A stretch of DNA of 64,000 nucleotides from Diospyros lotus (taxonomy: Eukaryota; Streptophyta; Magnoliopsida; Ericales; Ebenaceae), in contig NC_068342.1 of the NCBI RefSeq assembly GCF_014633365.1, forward strand, positions 420,622 to 484,621. Reading direction: 5' to 3'. Position 1 is the stretch's first letter. Each line of letters opens with the position of its first letter. The position numbers and the translations under genes are program-made. Positions 45,547 to 57,830 of this stretch are shown here, one piece after another. The notes below the pieces were generated by a model that saw only the letters and a list, made by a program, of their open reading frames with translations, ran no database searches and was not told the origin of the DNA.

Positions 45547-48065
45547 TGTAACACCCCGCCTCTTTAGGGCATGTTAATATGCTAAGATTTTATTTTTCCT
45601 CACACACATTTATATTAACATCTCTATGATATACTAAAAATCCTCAATATACATACAAAATTCACACTCCCATAAAAAAAAAAAAAACAAATTAATGAGT
45701 GGTAAATTTAACCATAAACGAAAGCAGAAACAGGACTTCACAGAATCTCATAATTGCAACTTATAAATAGGTCCATCCAAAATCGTATCATAACATTATA
45801 ATAATTGTTAATGAAAAATTACATAAACTAACTGGATAACTAGTCCTAGCCTTGGCATAGGACCTATCACACACCCTTTTAACATGCTCAAGCTTCAGCC
45901 ACCCCTTTGCTTTTCTGACCGCTCGTATCGCTTGGAATATGGAATATTATAGGGACAAAAGTCCAACATTAGAAGATGAATCTTCTAAGAGAAGGTTAAA
46001 TCAACTTTCATGAATAAATGATGCATGAACAAGTATAAATAGATACCCTAGTGTAACTTTCCTGAAAAATCAGTCCGGCACAGAACCCTAGGCAATCATC
46101 CTAGTAAACACATGAGGCACGGGATACTCCTATACGTTATTTTGGCAATATCTTTGGGGAATTACGGCTTTACTATCAAAGCGACACCCCATCTCGTTCA
46201 CAAGTATCAATATGCCAACAATTTCATGCCATGTGAAATATCACAACTATCGATGCAACATAACATGCACAGATATGACAAAATCTTCATAAATTACATA
46301 TGATTTAACATCCTTTATGATTAGTAACATAGGCAACACATCAAGTATAAGTTTTCGAGGAAAACCACTCATCTTGAACAAAACTCAGAGTATCTCGAAT
46401 CTCGTGTTCAACCTCGATTTTCGTGCCAAGACTCAATAATCATACTAATTCTCACTTTTAAGCTTCAATGATCCCTAGACATCATGTTCATTTAGAGACA
46501 TATCAGTATCTATTTTTTATAATTTTTTCTTATTTTTTCCTTATTTTTTCTCAATAAATTTCAAAATAAATAATTTCTCAAGCATTTTCCCAAATTTTTC
46601 TCCATCATAATTTATGAAATATTTTTTTAAAAATATTTAAAAAATTCCAAAAAATACCTATATCACACGCGCCTACGCGTGGCCTACCACGCGTGTAGTG
46701 CATGCACATAGCTTTTCGATCAACTTCAACATTTTTTTAGTCACTGGCAATACTCCAATCACTTATTTGATCCTACACCCTTGAAACTCTTTTCAAGTCG
46801 ATCTTGTTCGCACCCTTGGATGCCCGAAACAATAGCTGGAAGTGGCCCAAATCGACCAATTTCAGTCCGACTTCGATGATCCTCCCGATTTTCTAATCAA
46901 GCTCAAAACCTTATCAAACCTATACAAAACCTCAGGAAATTCTCCAAAAAATCTAAGGAACAAAAGCCCCTTAATCTTATCCCTCGATTCAACCTCTAAA
47001 GCTACGAATTTTGAGCTTTGAAATCGATGAAAACCCTCGGCCATTGACTTCCTATTTATACTTGATTTTGAGCCAAGACAAGCTATTCCTTGTCAAATTC
47101 GAGCCTTTAATGCTCTAATATGACCTTAGATCACATTAACTCGTCGTGATTTTCTCGGGACACCCCATCCCGAATTTTTTGGAGACCTCACGTCACCTCG
47201 TCATACCGCTTTCAATCACATCCGATCAAGATCGTTCTTTGTCCCAATTGACTCCCCATGCCCTATAGCCTATGCTAGGCCTTATGGGGACCCTCCCTTA
47301 TGGTTGTAGGTGGCTGGCCCGTGGTGGTAGTGGTGGGCGGTGGTTGGCTATGGCTATTTTTGAAAAATTACACTTTAACCTCTTCAAACATCAAAATTAC
47401 ATTTGGGCTTTTCCATGCAACCCTTTGCGTTTCTAAAAATTCCATAGCGAACCCTTGAATTTTCTTTTTCACATTTTATCCCCCAAGTTTCATTTTACCA
47501 CTTTCAGCTAAGTTTTATAAATTACACTTAGACCCGAATATATGCAAGATCACATTTTTTATCGCGAATTTGTTTGTTTCATCTCGAAACTACTTTAGGG
47601 TTGTACCTTATAAAAAAATTGAATCCTCTTAGGGTTCCATTAACTTTTCGAAAGTCCCTTTTGAACCCGAATCATAGCTGTACCGAAAATTGTCTCTGTT
47701 CCGATCCATAAATCTTGTCTCGAGATGCTTGTCTATCCCATTTTCTTTTTTGAACGTATCTAAGTTCCAAGATATTCCTTGCAGTTGATTTGATCACTCA
47801 TAACTCTGAGAAATTACATTATAACCCTAAAACTTCTAAAAATTCTATTTTTACCCCAAGATAAATTATCCCTGACTCCTTTAGAAATTCCCAAATATTA
47901 CAGAGCTAAGATTCTGGTGTTGATGGGGATCGAGATATTCCTTGTAATTGATTCGATCACTCATAACTCTGATAAATTACACTATAACCCCAACACTTCT
48001 AAAAATTCCATTTTCACCCCAAAACAAATTATCCCTGACTCCTTTAGAAATTCTCAGGTATTACA
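45547..48065 (-). mobile_element. Solo LTR inserted in arm A, with GAGCT target duplication
   Basis: Plus-strand ends are TGTAACACCCCGCC (45547) and GGTATTACA (48065), so on the minus strand the LTR runs TGTAATACC to GGGTGTTACA. Perfect GAGCT repeats flank it (45542-45546 and 48066-48070). There is no internal retroelement sequence or second LTR, so it is a solo LTR left by LTR-LTR recombination. The TGTAATACC/GTTACA termini resemble long-LTR plant gypsy elements. A CG-rich inverted repeat (ACGCGTGG-CCTA-CCACGCGT, about 46674-46693) lies inside an otherwise AT-rich body. Confidence 0.8.
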
Positions 48066-48103
48066 GAGCTGAGATTCCAATGTTGATGGGGATCGAGGGT
48101 CGA
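47771..48103 (+). repeat. Tandem duplication (about 163-170 bp) across the solo-LTR/host junction
   Basis: Unit 1 is 47771-47933 and unit 2 is 47934-48103. Each starts GATATTCCTTG and includes the LTR terminus (ATATTACA or GGTATTACA), the GAGCT target sequence and about 35 bp of the flanking arm. The third GATATTC (48104) lies in the arm itself. Confidence 0.8.
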
Positions 48104-50215
48104 GATATTCAGAGTTGATGAGACATGTTACAATCGTGAGGATCTCAGAGGGCGATGATGAGATGATGGTGCTACAGAACTGATGTTGGGCTGAAATCGG
48201 GCCTAGGGATCAGGTCTGGTACCGAGCTATGGGCCTATTATTTGGGTCGAGCCCAACGAAATTAGTATGGTCCACAACCCCTCAGGTCGAATGTTCACAA
48301 GGAGACGCATCAGAGCTCAAGATGCACGGTCGAGGCGGTGCTCATGTTTTGGCGTCTTTTGAGCTCGAGCCGAGCTTAACAGTTCTAAGAGTTATTTTCA
48401 ACGTCCTGACAAGTAACGCATGAGGTCCTCCAATTAAAAGTGCATGCTCTGGAAGATAGGATGTCGTGAGCAAATAGGGAGGCGTCCCACTGCTTCCACT
48501 CATAGTATTAAATGTGTGTCAGGTGACGTGACAGGTGGGGCGATCTCTGTAGGCGATTGACGACGCTTGATCTATGTCTGTCGAATGTATCATGCGATGT
48601 TGATAGTTCTTCAGAAATAGGCCGGAATCATGGTCGTTGAGCAATATCAGTATAAAGGTATCGTTTCCCGCTTCTCTATCTCACTCATCGCATTTGTAGG
48701 CCATCTTCGGATTTCTACTTTCCTAAGAACCTCTTACTCTTATATTACTTTCATTTCTAATCGTTCGTCGATTTCTGTCTCGAGACTTCCCTCGATTTCT
48801 CAAGTAGTCTCCAAGATCTAGTATTTTCTATTTTTTTTTTTGTACTTCATTTATTGTTGTTGTTTACTGGTTATTGAGCGTTAAGGAGAGATCGAGAAAC
48901 AAATCTGAGAAGGGTAGCGATTCCTTGATTGTCATAGAGGAGCTTCCAACGAGGAATCCTACGCCTTTGTAGGGGGCTAGTCGTCGGGCCTTGCTAGCTG
49001 GGCTTAGGAGGCTGATTGAAAGTATAGATCGGGGTACTCGGAGCGTAGTTTAGAATACGCATGGGGTGTCGACTTCTGGCAATTCTATTTTCCCTAGTCA
49101 TTTGAGGACATTGTAGGTACTACGTACATGGCTAGGAAAGCTATTATGACCAACATGAGTGGTGTCAAGGAGGCTAAGGCTAACTAACCAGGGCCGTCTT
49201 TCGGTCTTCCCTCAGGCTTGGGTGCCATGTATAATTGTTGAGTAAGGAGGTGGCTAAGTTCACCATAATATATGACTCTACCAGGGGCATCGTCGAGCTG
49301 AGAATGTAGGTGTTTTTGTTGGCTATCGAGAATGAAAGTCTGTTCATGTTCCACCCATGTAAGGAGGAAGAGTGAGTCTACATGAACCTGGCCTCGGATG
49401 TGAATTAGAGGTTGATCTATATGTATAAGACATTCTTCACGTGTCTTCGGTTGCGACTCCAATTCACCGACTTCCAAAGCTTGGTGCTGGCAATGCTAAA
49501 CGTCGCTCCTACCCAACTACATTTAAACAGTTGGGATTTTGTTCGGGCCTTCGAAGTGCTTTCCGACTTCCTAGGCTAGGAGGCCAGTACGAGGGTGTTC
49601 TTCTACTTTTTAAGTCGAATGAGATCGACAAAGGTAGTTGACTTTCCCTAAGTGGCCTTTCGAGGAGGCAATTGCTTAAGCCATTTGACAGCTCTTACAA
49701 GGGTTTTAAAGCCAACTTCTTCAAGGTAGTTCCTCGGGAAAATGATCTTTCTTTTTTCTTGGATGAAGGTGGTGCGGAAAAGCATTCCTTGTATTAGAGG
49801 AAGGAGTCGAGTTCCATTATGAGGCTAGAGTACCGAAGCTTAAGCCTGAAAAACTAGGTAATGGTGGACTTGTTAGAGTCTTGTCCGGTGTTGGAGACGT
49901 CGACTTTCCTTAAGCACAACAATGATCAAGAGGGCTTAACCGAGTACATGGGTCGACTTTTGTCTTATTCTTCCTTTTTTGGTTACTATTTGTTGTTAAC
50001 CACGCTATTTGTTTGTTGTTTCAGGCTCAATGTATGGCTCCAAAAATGTCAACCGAGGATGCTAGGAGACACCTAGAGAAGAAGAAAATTAAGGTGACAA
50101 ACACTAGCTCGGCCTTAGCTAGTAAGACTGTCGAGAAAGCCCTCATCTCTAAGGTCGCCGAAAAGGCCTCTGCCAAGGTGGTCTTTGTTGGTCCCTTATA
50201 GGTAATGGACCACAA

Positions 50216-50739
50216 GCTTTTCAAATCTTGGTTGAGCAATAGGGCACACAAGCCATTCGGATCTTGAAAGAAACAGTAAAAACTTTGAGAACTTTAGTTG
50301 ACGGCTCTTAGAATGCTTTGAACACAATTAGTGAACCATCAATCCATGCTTAAGGTGTTTATATAGTCCTTAGGGCGACCTGCTTTCCTATTAAATTTTT
50401 CTATCTGTTAGACTCGAATAGTCAACTAATGTTGAACCTTTAGTTGACTAATGAAAAACCCTTCTCAGCCTAGTCGACTAATGCTGCAAGAGTGAGAACA
50501 TTTATGTAGAGATGCTCTCTACTTAGTCGAGTAATTATCAAAAATGTTGAAAATAAATTTTCTCCATTAAAACATATTTGCAAAATGATTTGAATAAATA
50601 TACATACTTTATTTGAATTAAAGCCATAACAAATATTAGAAAATAAAATTAGGGGTTAACAATTTGTACCTAATTAAAAATTGGTCCTTTTGTTAATTAT
50701 TAAAACTCCAAAATAAATTAAATATGACTAGTTGGCTAA
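50216..50739. other. Spacer between the inverted retroelement arms
   Basis: AT-rich sequence with repeated TAGTCGACTAATG-type phrases (about 50418-50546). No homology to either arm and no ORF. It may be part of another repeat or the junction of two independent insertions. Confidence 0.35.
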
Positions 50740-50879
50740 ACAATCTCGAACCCGACAAAGGGTCATGCGCCAACTTCTCGAGCTACCCCCAAAAGTTTCC
50801 AAGACCAAGGCTCTTGCCCCTCTCAGATCAAAGAGTCAACTAATGCCAAGGTGGGTTAGCTGGTGTAGAAGAGGAAAAG

Positions 50880-53015
50880 TGTAACGACCCATTATTGGGT
50901 TTAGAATTTTAGAATGATGTATTAACTTATTTTAGTTATTATATAAGTTGAGCAAATTTGATTCTTAATGTTGAAATAGATCTATGGGCTTGTATGTATG
51001 GGTTTAAATTAAATAGATGGGATAATGAGTTGGGCTTCAATTTATTTAAGGCAAGTGGGCTAAGAGTTGGGCTTGGGCCTTTAAGGAAATAGAAGATGGG
51101 CCATTTATTTGGGCTTAAGCCCAATACAAAAAAAAAAAATAAATAAATAAATAAATAAACACCCACCATCTACTCATCATTACTTCCCAACCCCCCTTTC
51201 TTTTTCTTCTTTCACCTTTTCTTTCACTTCTTCTTTATTGTTTTTCACTCCCTCTTTTACTTCTCCTTTCTTCTTTCACTCCTCCTTTTATTTCTTCTTT
51301 TTCCTTTTACTCCTACTTTCTTCTTTCACTTCTTTTTTTTACACCTTCTTTTTCTTCCTCTTTATCTCATTTTCTTCTTCTCCCTCCCGACTTCTTCTTC
51401 TTCTTCTTATTCTATTCTTCTTCTTCTTCTTCTTCCTCATCTGATACGCATTCTTTTTCTTCTCTACTGCTTCTATTCTGTTAAATTTTCTGTGGCAATT
51501 GAAGCTTCTGTGCGGGTGCTTCATCTTGATTTATTCATCCTCAGGCAAGTATCCTTTCTTCTTCTTTCTTTTATTTTTCTCCCCTTCCATGTGTAGCATC
51601 TCTATTAAATTTTTTCTATCTACATAGTATAAAATTCCTAAATATTGTGAGTCTATTTGATGTCTCAAAAGGGGTTTGATTCACCCCAATATTATTCTGT
51701 GAATGACATTTTTCACCTCTATTATGATGGGAGTTTGTTCACCTTCATTGCTCATTGTAGTGTATTTATTGGTATATCTTATATGCGAATGATGTCTGGA
51801 TAATTAATGTCTATACCCGAATGTCCCATGAAATTGTGGAAAAATATCAAGTTAATGTGTGAAAATTCGGATGCTACAGTACCATACAGTATCTCAATAC
51901 AATACCTATACAGTATCTCAATACAGTACCATACAGTACCTATACAGTATCTCAATATAGTACCTATACAGTATCTCGATACAATACCATATAGTATATC
52001 GCTATAGTATAATACCGTATCCGTACAGTATACATACAGTATCTTGCTACAGTATCATACCGTATCTGTATAGTACCCCGCTACAGTACCCATCCGAAAA
52101 TTTTTATTAATATTAATTAAACATTTATTTAATGTATTAGAGCGATTGTATGGTGGAAAAAATAACATTTTTTTTGCCATAACATTCTTCAATGGTATTA
52201 AATGTATATTGAGAACGAGAATTTAAATTTTACATTGCTGGTAAATGCATACATGATGCATACATGTACATGATGCTCATATATATGTTCTTAGCGCACT
52301 TATTATTTTGCGCGGAAATAAAGGGTACCCTAGGAGCGCCTGACGCGGGACGAGGTGGCCATAGGCCGGCAGGTTGTGCTCGATACGTTATGTGTTGATT
52401 TACTGATATGATGATTAACGCATATTTTGCATCGTGGCTTATGAGCCTATGGGATTTATACTTATGATGTATGCACTTGTATGATTATACATGAACAAAA
52501 AATTGAAATTTATAATTCTATGAGATATGATTTCCGACTTATATAATTGAATATTGTTATGAAGTCGTTGTACACTCCTCTCGGTGTCATCATGATTTCT
52601 TTTTCTTCATACTGCTCCTTTGTACTAGAACTTGATGAGCCTTGTGGCTCACTTGATCTTCTTATGCCATTCCAGGTAAAGGTAAAGCAGTCATTAAGGG
52701 CGAGTCCAGTGGGACTACAACCCAAGGGTAGTGGTGTACAGAGGCACTCAACTCGGAGATCCTAGTTGCGTTTTGGTGAGGTAGATTGATGAGATTTTAA
52801 ATTGTTGTTTTACATTAGAGCCTCATATTCGGTTTGTATGGCCTAAGAGCCTAGATGTATCAACATTGGTTTGTAACGAAAGTTATTGATATTCTGCTGC
52901 GTGAAAATAGATAAATGTGTGTGTTTATTTTGAGGTATTGTTCTATATTATCCTTGTGATGACCTCCTTTCGAATGTCCTATGCTAGCGGGCACATTCGG
53001 GAGTGGGCCCTTACA
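50880..53015 (+). mobile_element. Solo LTR with AAAAG target duplication (within arm B)
   Basis: Starts TGTAACGACCCATTATTGGG and ends GGGCCCTTACA. AAAAG lies immediately on both sides (50875-50879 and 53016-53020). The body includes a TTC/CT-rich tract (about 51200-51440) and an unusual minisatellite (listed separately). No internal retroelement sequence, hence solo. 2136 bp. Confidence 0.85.
51875..52093 (+). repeat. ACAGTATCTCAATAC-type minisatellite in the solo LTR
   Basis: About 220 bp built from shuffled short words, chiefly ACAGTATCTCAATAC, ACAGTACC, ATACAGTACCTAT and later CCGTATC. Units are irregular (roughly 8, 13 and 21 bp). The right half is more diverged than the left. Confidence 0.75.
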
Positions 53016-53254
53016 AAAAGAGCTACTCAGAAGGGGGAGCCAAGGTCGTTTGGCGGCAAGGGCCCTTTCTGACCACCTTGGTAAGGGCCTTCTTAGTGGG
53101 CCTAGAGACGAGGGCCTCATTGGCAGTCCTACTAGCCAAGGTCGAGCTAGTATTTGTCGCCTCAATTTTTTTCTTTTCCAGGCATTTTCTAACCTTCTCA
53201 ACTAACATTTTTGGAGCCATTAAGCCTGAAACAACAACCAGATAGCATAGTTAA

Positions 53255-56200
53255 TGTAATACCCGGGAATAATTTGAGAATAAAAATGATATTTGATAAA
53301 GGGCATAAATGGAATTTTGGGAAAAATAAGACTATAAGGCACACTAGCACAGTTTTGGACGACCGAATTAGTCAAAGGGAGTACCTCGGACCCTAAATAA
53401 TTAAGAAAAATGGTATAGTATCGTCGAGTAAAATAAATTATGATTTTTAGTGATAAAAGAAATAAGATCGGGAACAGTTTTCGGTACAGCGAAAATACAG
53501 CTGCCAATTAGATCGTATTACCGAATTGTTATAAACGATGTCCAAAAAGTCAACGGAGAGTGTCAAGGACTAGTATTTGATGCGTAGAACCACCCTTACG
53601 TGGTTTCAGGTAGGATCGAATGGATTTGAGGTCAAATCAATCAATCGGGCCTAAGTGTAATTTTCTAAAAATGCCCGAGGGAGGTCAAAACGGTAATTTT
53701 TTAAAAGTTTCAAGGGAGAAATGAGGAGTACTAATCTTGAGGGTCTTATTGAGGGTGTTAGAAAGATCAGGGGCTTGACGATAAGGACCAAAATGCAAAA
53801 GAGAAATTTCAAAGGGCTAAAATGCAATTTTCAGAAAGTTGTACAAGCATGGCCGATTTGGCCATAGATTTGGCCAAAAAATCTGGCCATTTGATAGCTC
53901 AGGACCATCAGGGAGTGGCCTAGGGTGGTCTAGGAGGCGTGGGGAAGAAGCTTTGGCCGGAAATTGGCCATGTGGGGGTCGAATTTTGGCTATAAATAGC
54001 CAAGGGTTTCGGCCGAATTTGAATCATCAAATCGCTCAAGTTTGAGAGCGAATCGAGGGAAACCAATAAGGGGCTTTTGATCCTTGAGGGAAGAGGATCA
54101 TTTCTGGTGAGTTTTAGAATTTTTGGAGTGGTGTAGAGGTGTTTTTGCATTCGGCCGCATGTATATATATATATATATATCGAGTGAAGGTGAAATCGGG
54201 TTGTAGTGTGATCGATTGAGCGATCTAATAAGGGGATTTTGGTCGCAAGGCGATAGGTAATTGATCTAGAAAGTTTCGTGTCAATCGGAGTTCAAATCGA
54301 AGGTCAATTTGGGTCGCCGGAAAACGCAAAGCTTCGCCAGAGCCGGACTGTAAATCGTCAAATCGGGCAGCTTCCGGTAAGTTTTTTGGCCATGTGAGGG
54401 TTCCATTGTGATCGACTTGAAGAGGGCTTCAAGACGGTCTCTTCAGATCAGCCATCGGAGAAGGTCGCCGGTCGCCGTCGCCTGAGAAGATGACCGAAGG
54501 TATTTTTTGTGTTTTTTTAAATACTTAAAATATAGAAAATTCAATAAAAAATAGAATTAAAGGAATTAAAATTCTGTAAAAATATCCAGAAATTCAAGAA
54601 AGATGAATAGTTTAATTTGATGAATTTTTATCTCGGAAAGTTCTTGGGGAAATAATTATTTTTTATTTTTGAAAGGAAATGTAAATAGAAAATAAATAGG
54701 AGGAATTTTTATAAAATTCTGAAAAAGTTCCCAGAAGTATAAGGAATTTATTTGATGAGTTTTTGTGATTTTTATTGAAGTATATTCGAAGGAAATCAAT
54801 GAGAAATAAATTTTCTCAAGGAAAGGTAATTATGGAAATTTGAGAAAATAGGAGAAAAATCTGGAAAATTTCCAAAAAATTAAAAAAGCTTATAAATATT
54901 GTTTTATGAATTTTTGTGGAGAAAAATTTAGAAAAAATGCTTGAAGAGGTATTTACTTGAAATTATCGAGAGAAAAATAGAAAGAAATTAGAGAAAAATA
55001 AGGAGAAAATTGGGAAAATAGATATTAATTTCCCTTTGAATGCACATGATGTCTAGGGTATCGTTGAGGCTCGAATTTGAACTAGAGACCGCTTGGCACG
55101 AGAATTGAGGTCGATCGGGCACGCATTTTGAGGAATGTTAAATTTAGCCTAAGGTGAGTGTTCGCCCCCAACTTTGTTTGACTTGTGAGTGGTTCTACCC
55201 TAAAAGACTTTAAGTGACATGTGAATGGTTTACTGTGAGTGTTCATCCCTATGGCTTGGTTTATTGTGATGGATTGTCCATACGGTTATTTACACATGCA
55301 TTAAATTTCGTACGGTAAATTCCATACATCGAAATGTTGATTTTAAGCTATGCATGTTATGATTTTCGACATTGGGTTGTTTTGTGTCGTCCATGTGGGA
55401 CGTGGGTTGGTAACCTGTGACGTAGCCCAGAGTGACAGCACTCGGGATGCGTACCTAGGATTAATGCTAGGTGACCCACTTGGGACGGGGCTGAGACGGA
55501 CTTCACCCTACGGGACCCAAGTGGCGGGGCTGGGAGTGAACACCACCCCGATTGTTGGCTCAAGTGGCGGGGCTGCGAGTGGACACTACCCCAGGTTCCT
55601 TTGAGCAATAGCATTAACGCCGAGGTGACGTCGATTCCGAGGATAGTGCTGATGTGACACTCTTGGGGCTAGGGTTGCGTTGGGTTTTGGAATGCTTTTG
55701 AGTAGAAGCGTAAAGCCTAACAATGACAATGGGGTGATTCCCAGGTTCATATGTCGAGGTTGTCTCTCTTAAGTAGGATTGTTTTGCCAATGGGCTGAAG
55801 TGGTCGTGTCGCCTTTAGAGAGATTGCATTTTCCCCGGTTAGGGTTAAGTGCGATGTGGGATTCTCTTAGGCTGGTGCATGTAAGGATTTATCGATTTTA
55901 TATATGATTTTACATATCTGCATGAAAATATTTTTGAACTCTCACTTAGATGATTCAGCGTCTAATTTGGACTATGTCTCTGGAATATTCAAACGTTCCA
56001 GGTGAAAGCAGTGGCGCCAAGGGAAAGAATGTCATCGTAATGTAGCTGCTATGTTTAGTTTTCGTAAGTTTTGTCTATGATTACGATGTTCAGAGGTTAT
56101 GTAAAATTTTTTGATATTTTCATGTGAAACATCGATTTGGTTATTGTAAAGGAATTGTCGGTTATATATTATTGAGGTTTCGATCTTGCTTCTGCTGATG

Positions 56201-56404
56201 TGATTGTTAATACCTGTCTTAGTTTATTTATTATTAAATTTTGATATGCTAAGAAGGTACGATCAGGATTGACGGGAAACGATTATGATGAAGGTATATG
56301 TATCGAGAGACTTATGTTGTGTGTTTGATGTTGAAAATATATATATATATATATATTCCTGAAATCTCGAGTTAACGCTCGTTGTGGGAAAACGGGGCGT
56401 TACA
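53255..56404 (+). mobile_element. Solo LTR with GTTAA target duplication (within arm B)
   Basis: Starts TGTAATACCCGGG and ends GGGGCGTTACA. GTTAA flanks both ends (53250-53254 and 56405-56409). 3150 bp with no internal region. It contains a TATA-like CTATAAATAGCC at about 53989, a TA repeat at about 54163-54180 and another near 56339-56356. Termini match the same gypsy-type class as the LTR at 45547-48065, in opposite orientation. Confidence 0.85.
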
Positions 56405-56448
56405 GTTAACATCAAATAGTAACCAAAAAATGAAGGATAAGACAAAAG

Positions 56449-56790
56449 CTAACCCATAAACTCGACCAAGCCTTTTTGGTCGTTATTGTGCTTAAGAAAA
56501 GCTGATGTCTCCAACATCGGACAAGAATCTAGCAAGTCCACCATCACTTGGTTCTTCGTGCTTAAGCTCCGGTACTCCAGCCCCATAATGGAACTCAGCT
56601 CCTTCCTCCTGTACAAGGGATGCTTTTCTGCACCACCCTTGTCCAAGAAGAAGGTAAGCTCATCCTCCCTAGAAGCTACCTTGAAGAAGTTAACATTAAA
56701 ACCCTTGTAAGTGCTGTCAATGGGATTCAGCAATCGCCTCCTCGAAAGGTCACTCAAGGAAACCCAATTGCCTTTACCGACTATCTTCAA
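56449..56790 (-). pseudogene. Gypsy-type retroelement ORF fragment in arm B
   Basis: A 113-codon open stretch: GNWVSLSDLSRRRLLNPIDS, YKGFNVNFFKVASREDELTF, FLDKGGAEKHPLYRRKE. It resembles the plant gypsy-type putative transposase domain (W.S...R....L.......YKGFK..FF.V, then F.L...G...FPLYW). It breaks off at GLVEFMG just before the GTTAA insertion point region. The homologous part of arm A (about 49640-49950) has stops, so both copies are dead. Confidence 0.55.
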
Positions 56791-57830
56791 CTAAAAAAGT
56801 AGAAGAACACCCTCGTACTCGTCTCCTAGCCTAGGAAGCTAGAAAACACTTTGAAGGCTCGAACAAAAGCCTAATTGTTTAGATGCAATTGGATCGGAGC
56901 AACATTTAGTATCGCTAGCATTGAGCTTCGGAAATCAGTGAATAGGAGTCACAATTGAAGATGCGTGAAGAACGATCGGAGATGAAAGTAGTACAGGAGC
57001 AAAAGGTTCTTAGGGAAGTAGAAATTCGAAGATGGCGTACAAATGCAATCAGTGAGATTGAGAAGCAAGAAAATAAACCTTTATATCGATATCCCTCAAT
57101 GGTTGTGAGTGATCAGGCCCATCCTCGAAGATGAATCAACACTGCACAATGTATCCGACGAATAGAGATCCAACGTCGTCAATCAGAGTGGAAGTAGTGG
57201 GATGGCTTCACGACGTCCCATCTTTCGGAGCAGAAACTTCGAAGGGACCGCATGCACTACTTATTAGGACGTCAAAAACAACTCTCGGAACTATTAAGCT
57301 CAGCCCAACCTCAAAACATGCCAAAACATGAACACCTCGATCATGCATCCTGAGCTTGAATGCTCGCCCTTGTCAACATCCGACTTGAAGGGTTGTGGAT
57401 CGTACTGATTTTGTTGGGCTCAGCCCAAATAATAGGCTTATAGCTTGGCATCGGACCTAATCCCTAAGCCCGATCTCGACCCAACACTAGCTCTATAGCA
57501 CCCTCATCTTATCAGCGCCCTCCGAGATCCTTGCGACCGTATTAGGCCTCATTAACTCCGAATATCTCCACCCTCCTCAATCCCCATTAGCACAGAAAAT
57601 CTCAGCTCTTTATCATCTCATGATGACTGGCGACACACAGGGGGCTCTCCCCTTCTCTCCTATATAAGCTATCTGGCCACCAATCAAGGTATGTTCTTTT
57701 CAGTCTTACAAAAACTCTGTCATCTTGAACTCTTACTTACTTGAGGGTTGAAGTGCCTACAAGTGTCACTCGTACTGTGTGGATCGTCATTGCCTGAAAT
57801 TGTTCGTCGATTATCCTATTAGACTGAAAG

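Larger units (their letters stand above)
45340..50215 (+). mobile_element. Inverted retroelement pair, plus-strand arm (arm A)
   Basis: This is a degenerate copy of a gypsy-like retroelement, homologous to the reverse complement of about 57830-53016. Shared landmarks in arm A: GCACTTGCAAGCACTTCAAT near 45386; ATAAGAGTTCAAG near 45417; the TATA-like CTTATATAG near 45483; TGTTGATGGGGATCGAG near 48081; a CGGGCCTAGGGATCAGG passage near 48196; coding remnants at 49641-49950; and GCTCCAAAAATGTC near 50037. It is interrupted by a solo LTR at 45547-48065. The coding remnants match the gypsy-type transposase domain of plant retroelements (FKVVPRENDLSFFLDEGGAE with stops). No reverse transcriptase is seen. 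Confidence 0.65.
50740..57830 (-). mobile_element. Inverted retroelement pair, minus-strand arm (arm B)
   Basis: Second copy of the degenerate gypsy-like element, running 57830 to about 50740 on the minus strand. It is interrupted by two solo LTRs (53255-56404 and 50880-53015). With the LTRs set aside the arm is continuous: the text before 56405 joins the text after 53254 exactly as arm A reads at 49990-50060. Landmarks include the TATA-like GCTTATATAGGAG (about 57660), GAGGATGGGCC... regulatory-type DNA, the gypsy-type transposase remnant (56449-56790) and an alanine/lysine-rich segment MAPKMLVEKVRKCLEKKKIE near 53220-53160. No pol genes are seen. Confidence 0.65.

Noticed and set aside
51238..51444. 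Phe/Ser-rich plus-strand ORF
   Set aside because: Translation of a TTC/CT microsatellite tract in a solo LTR.
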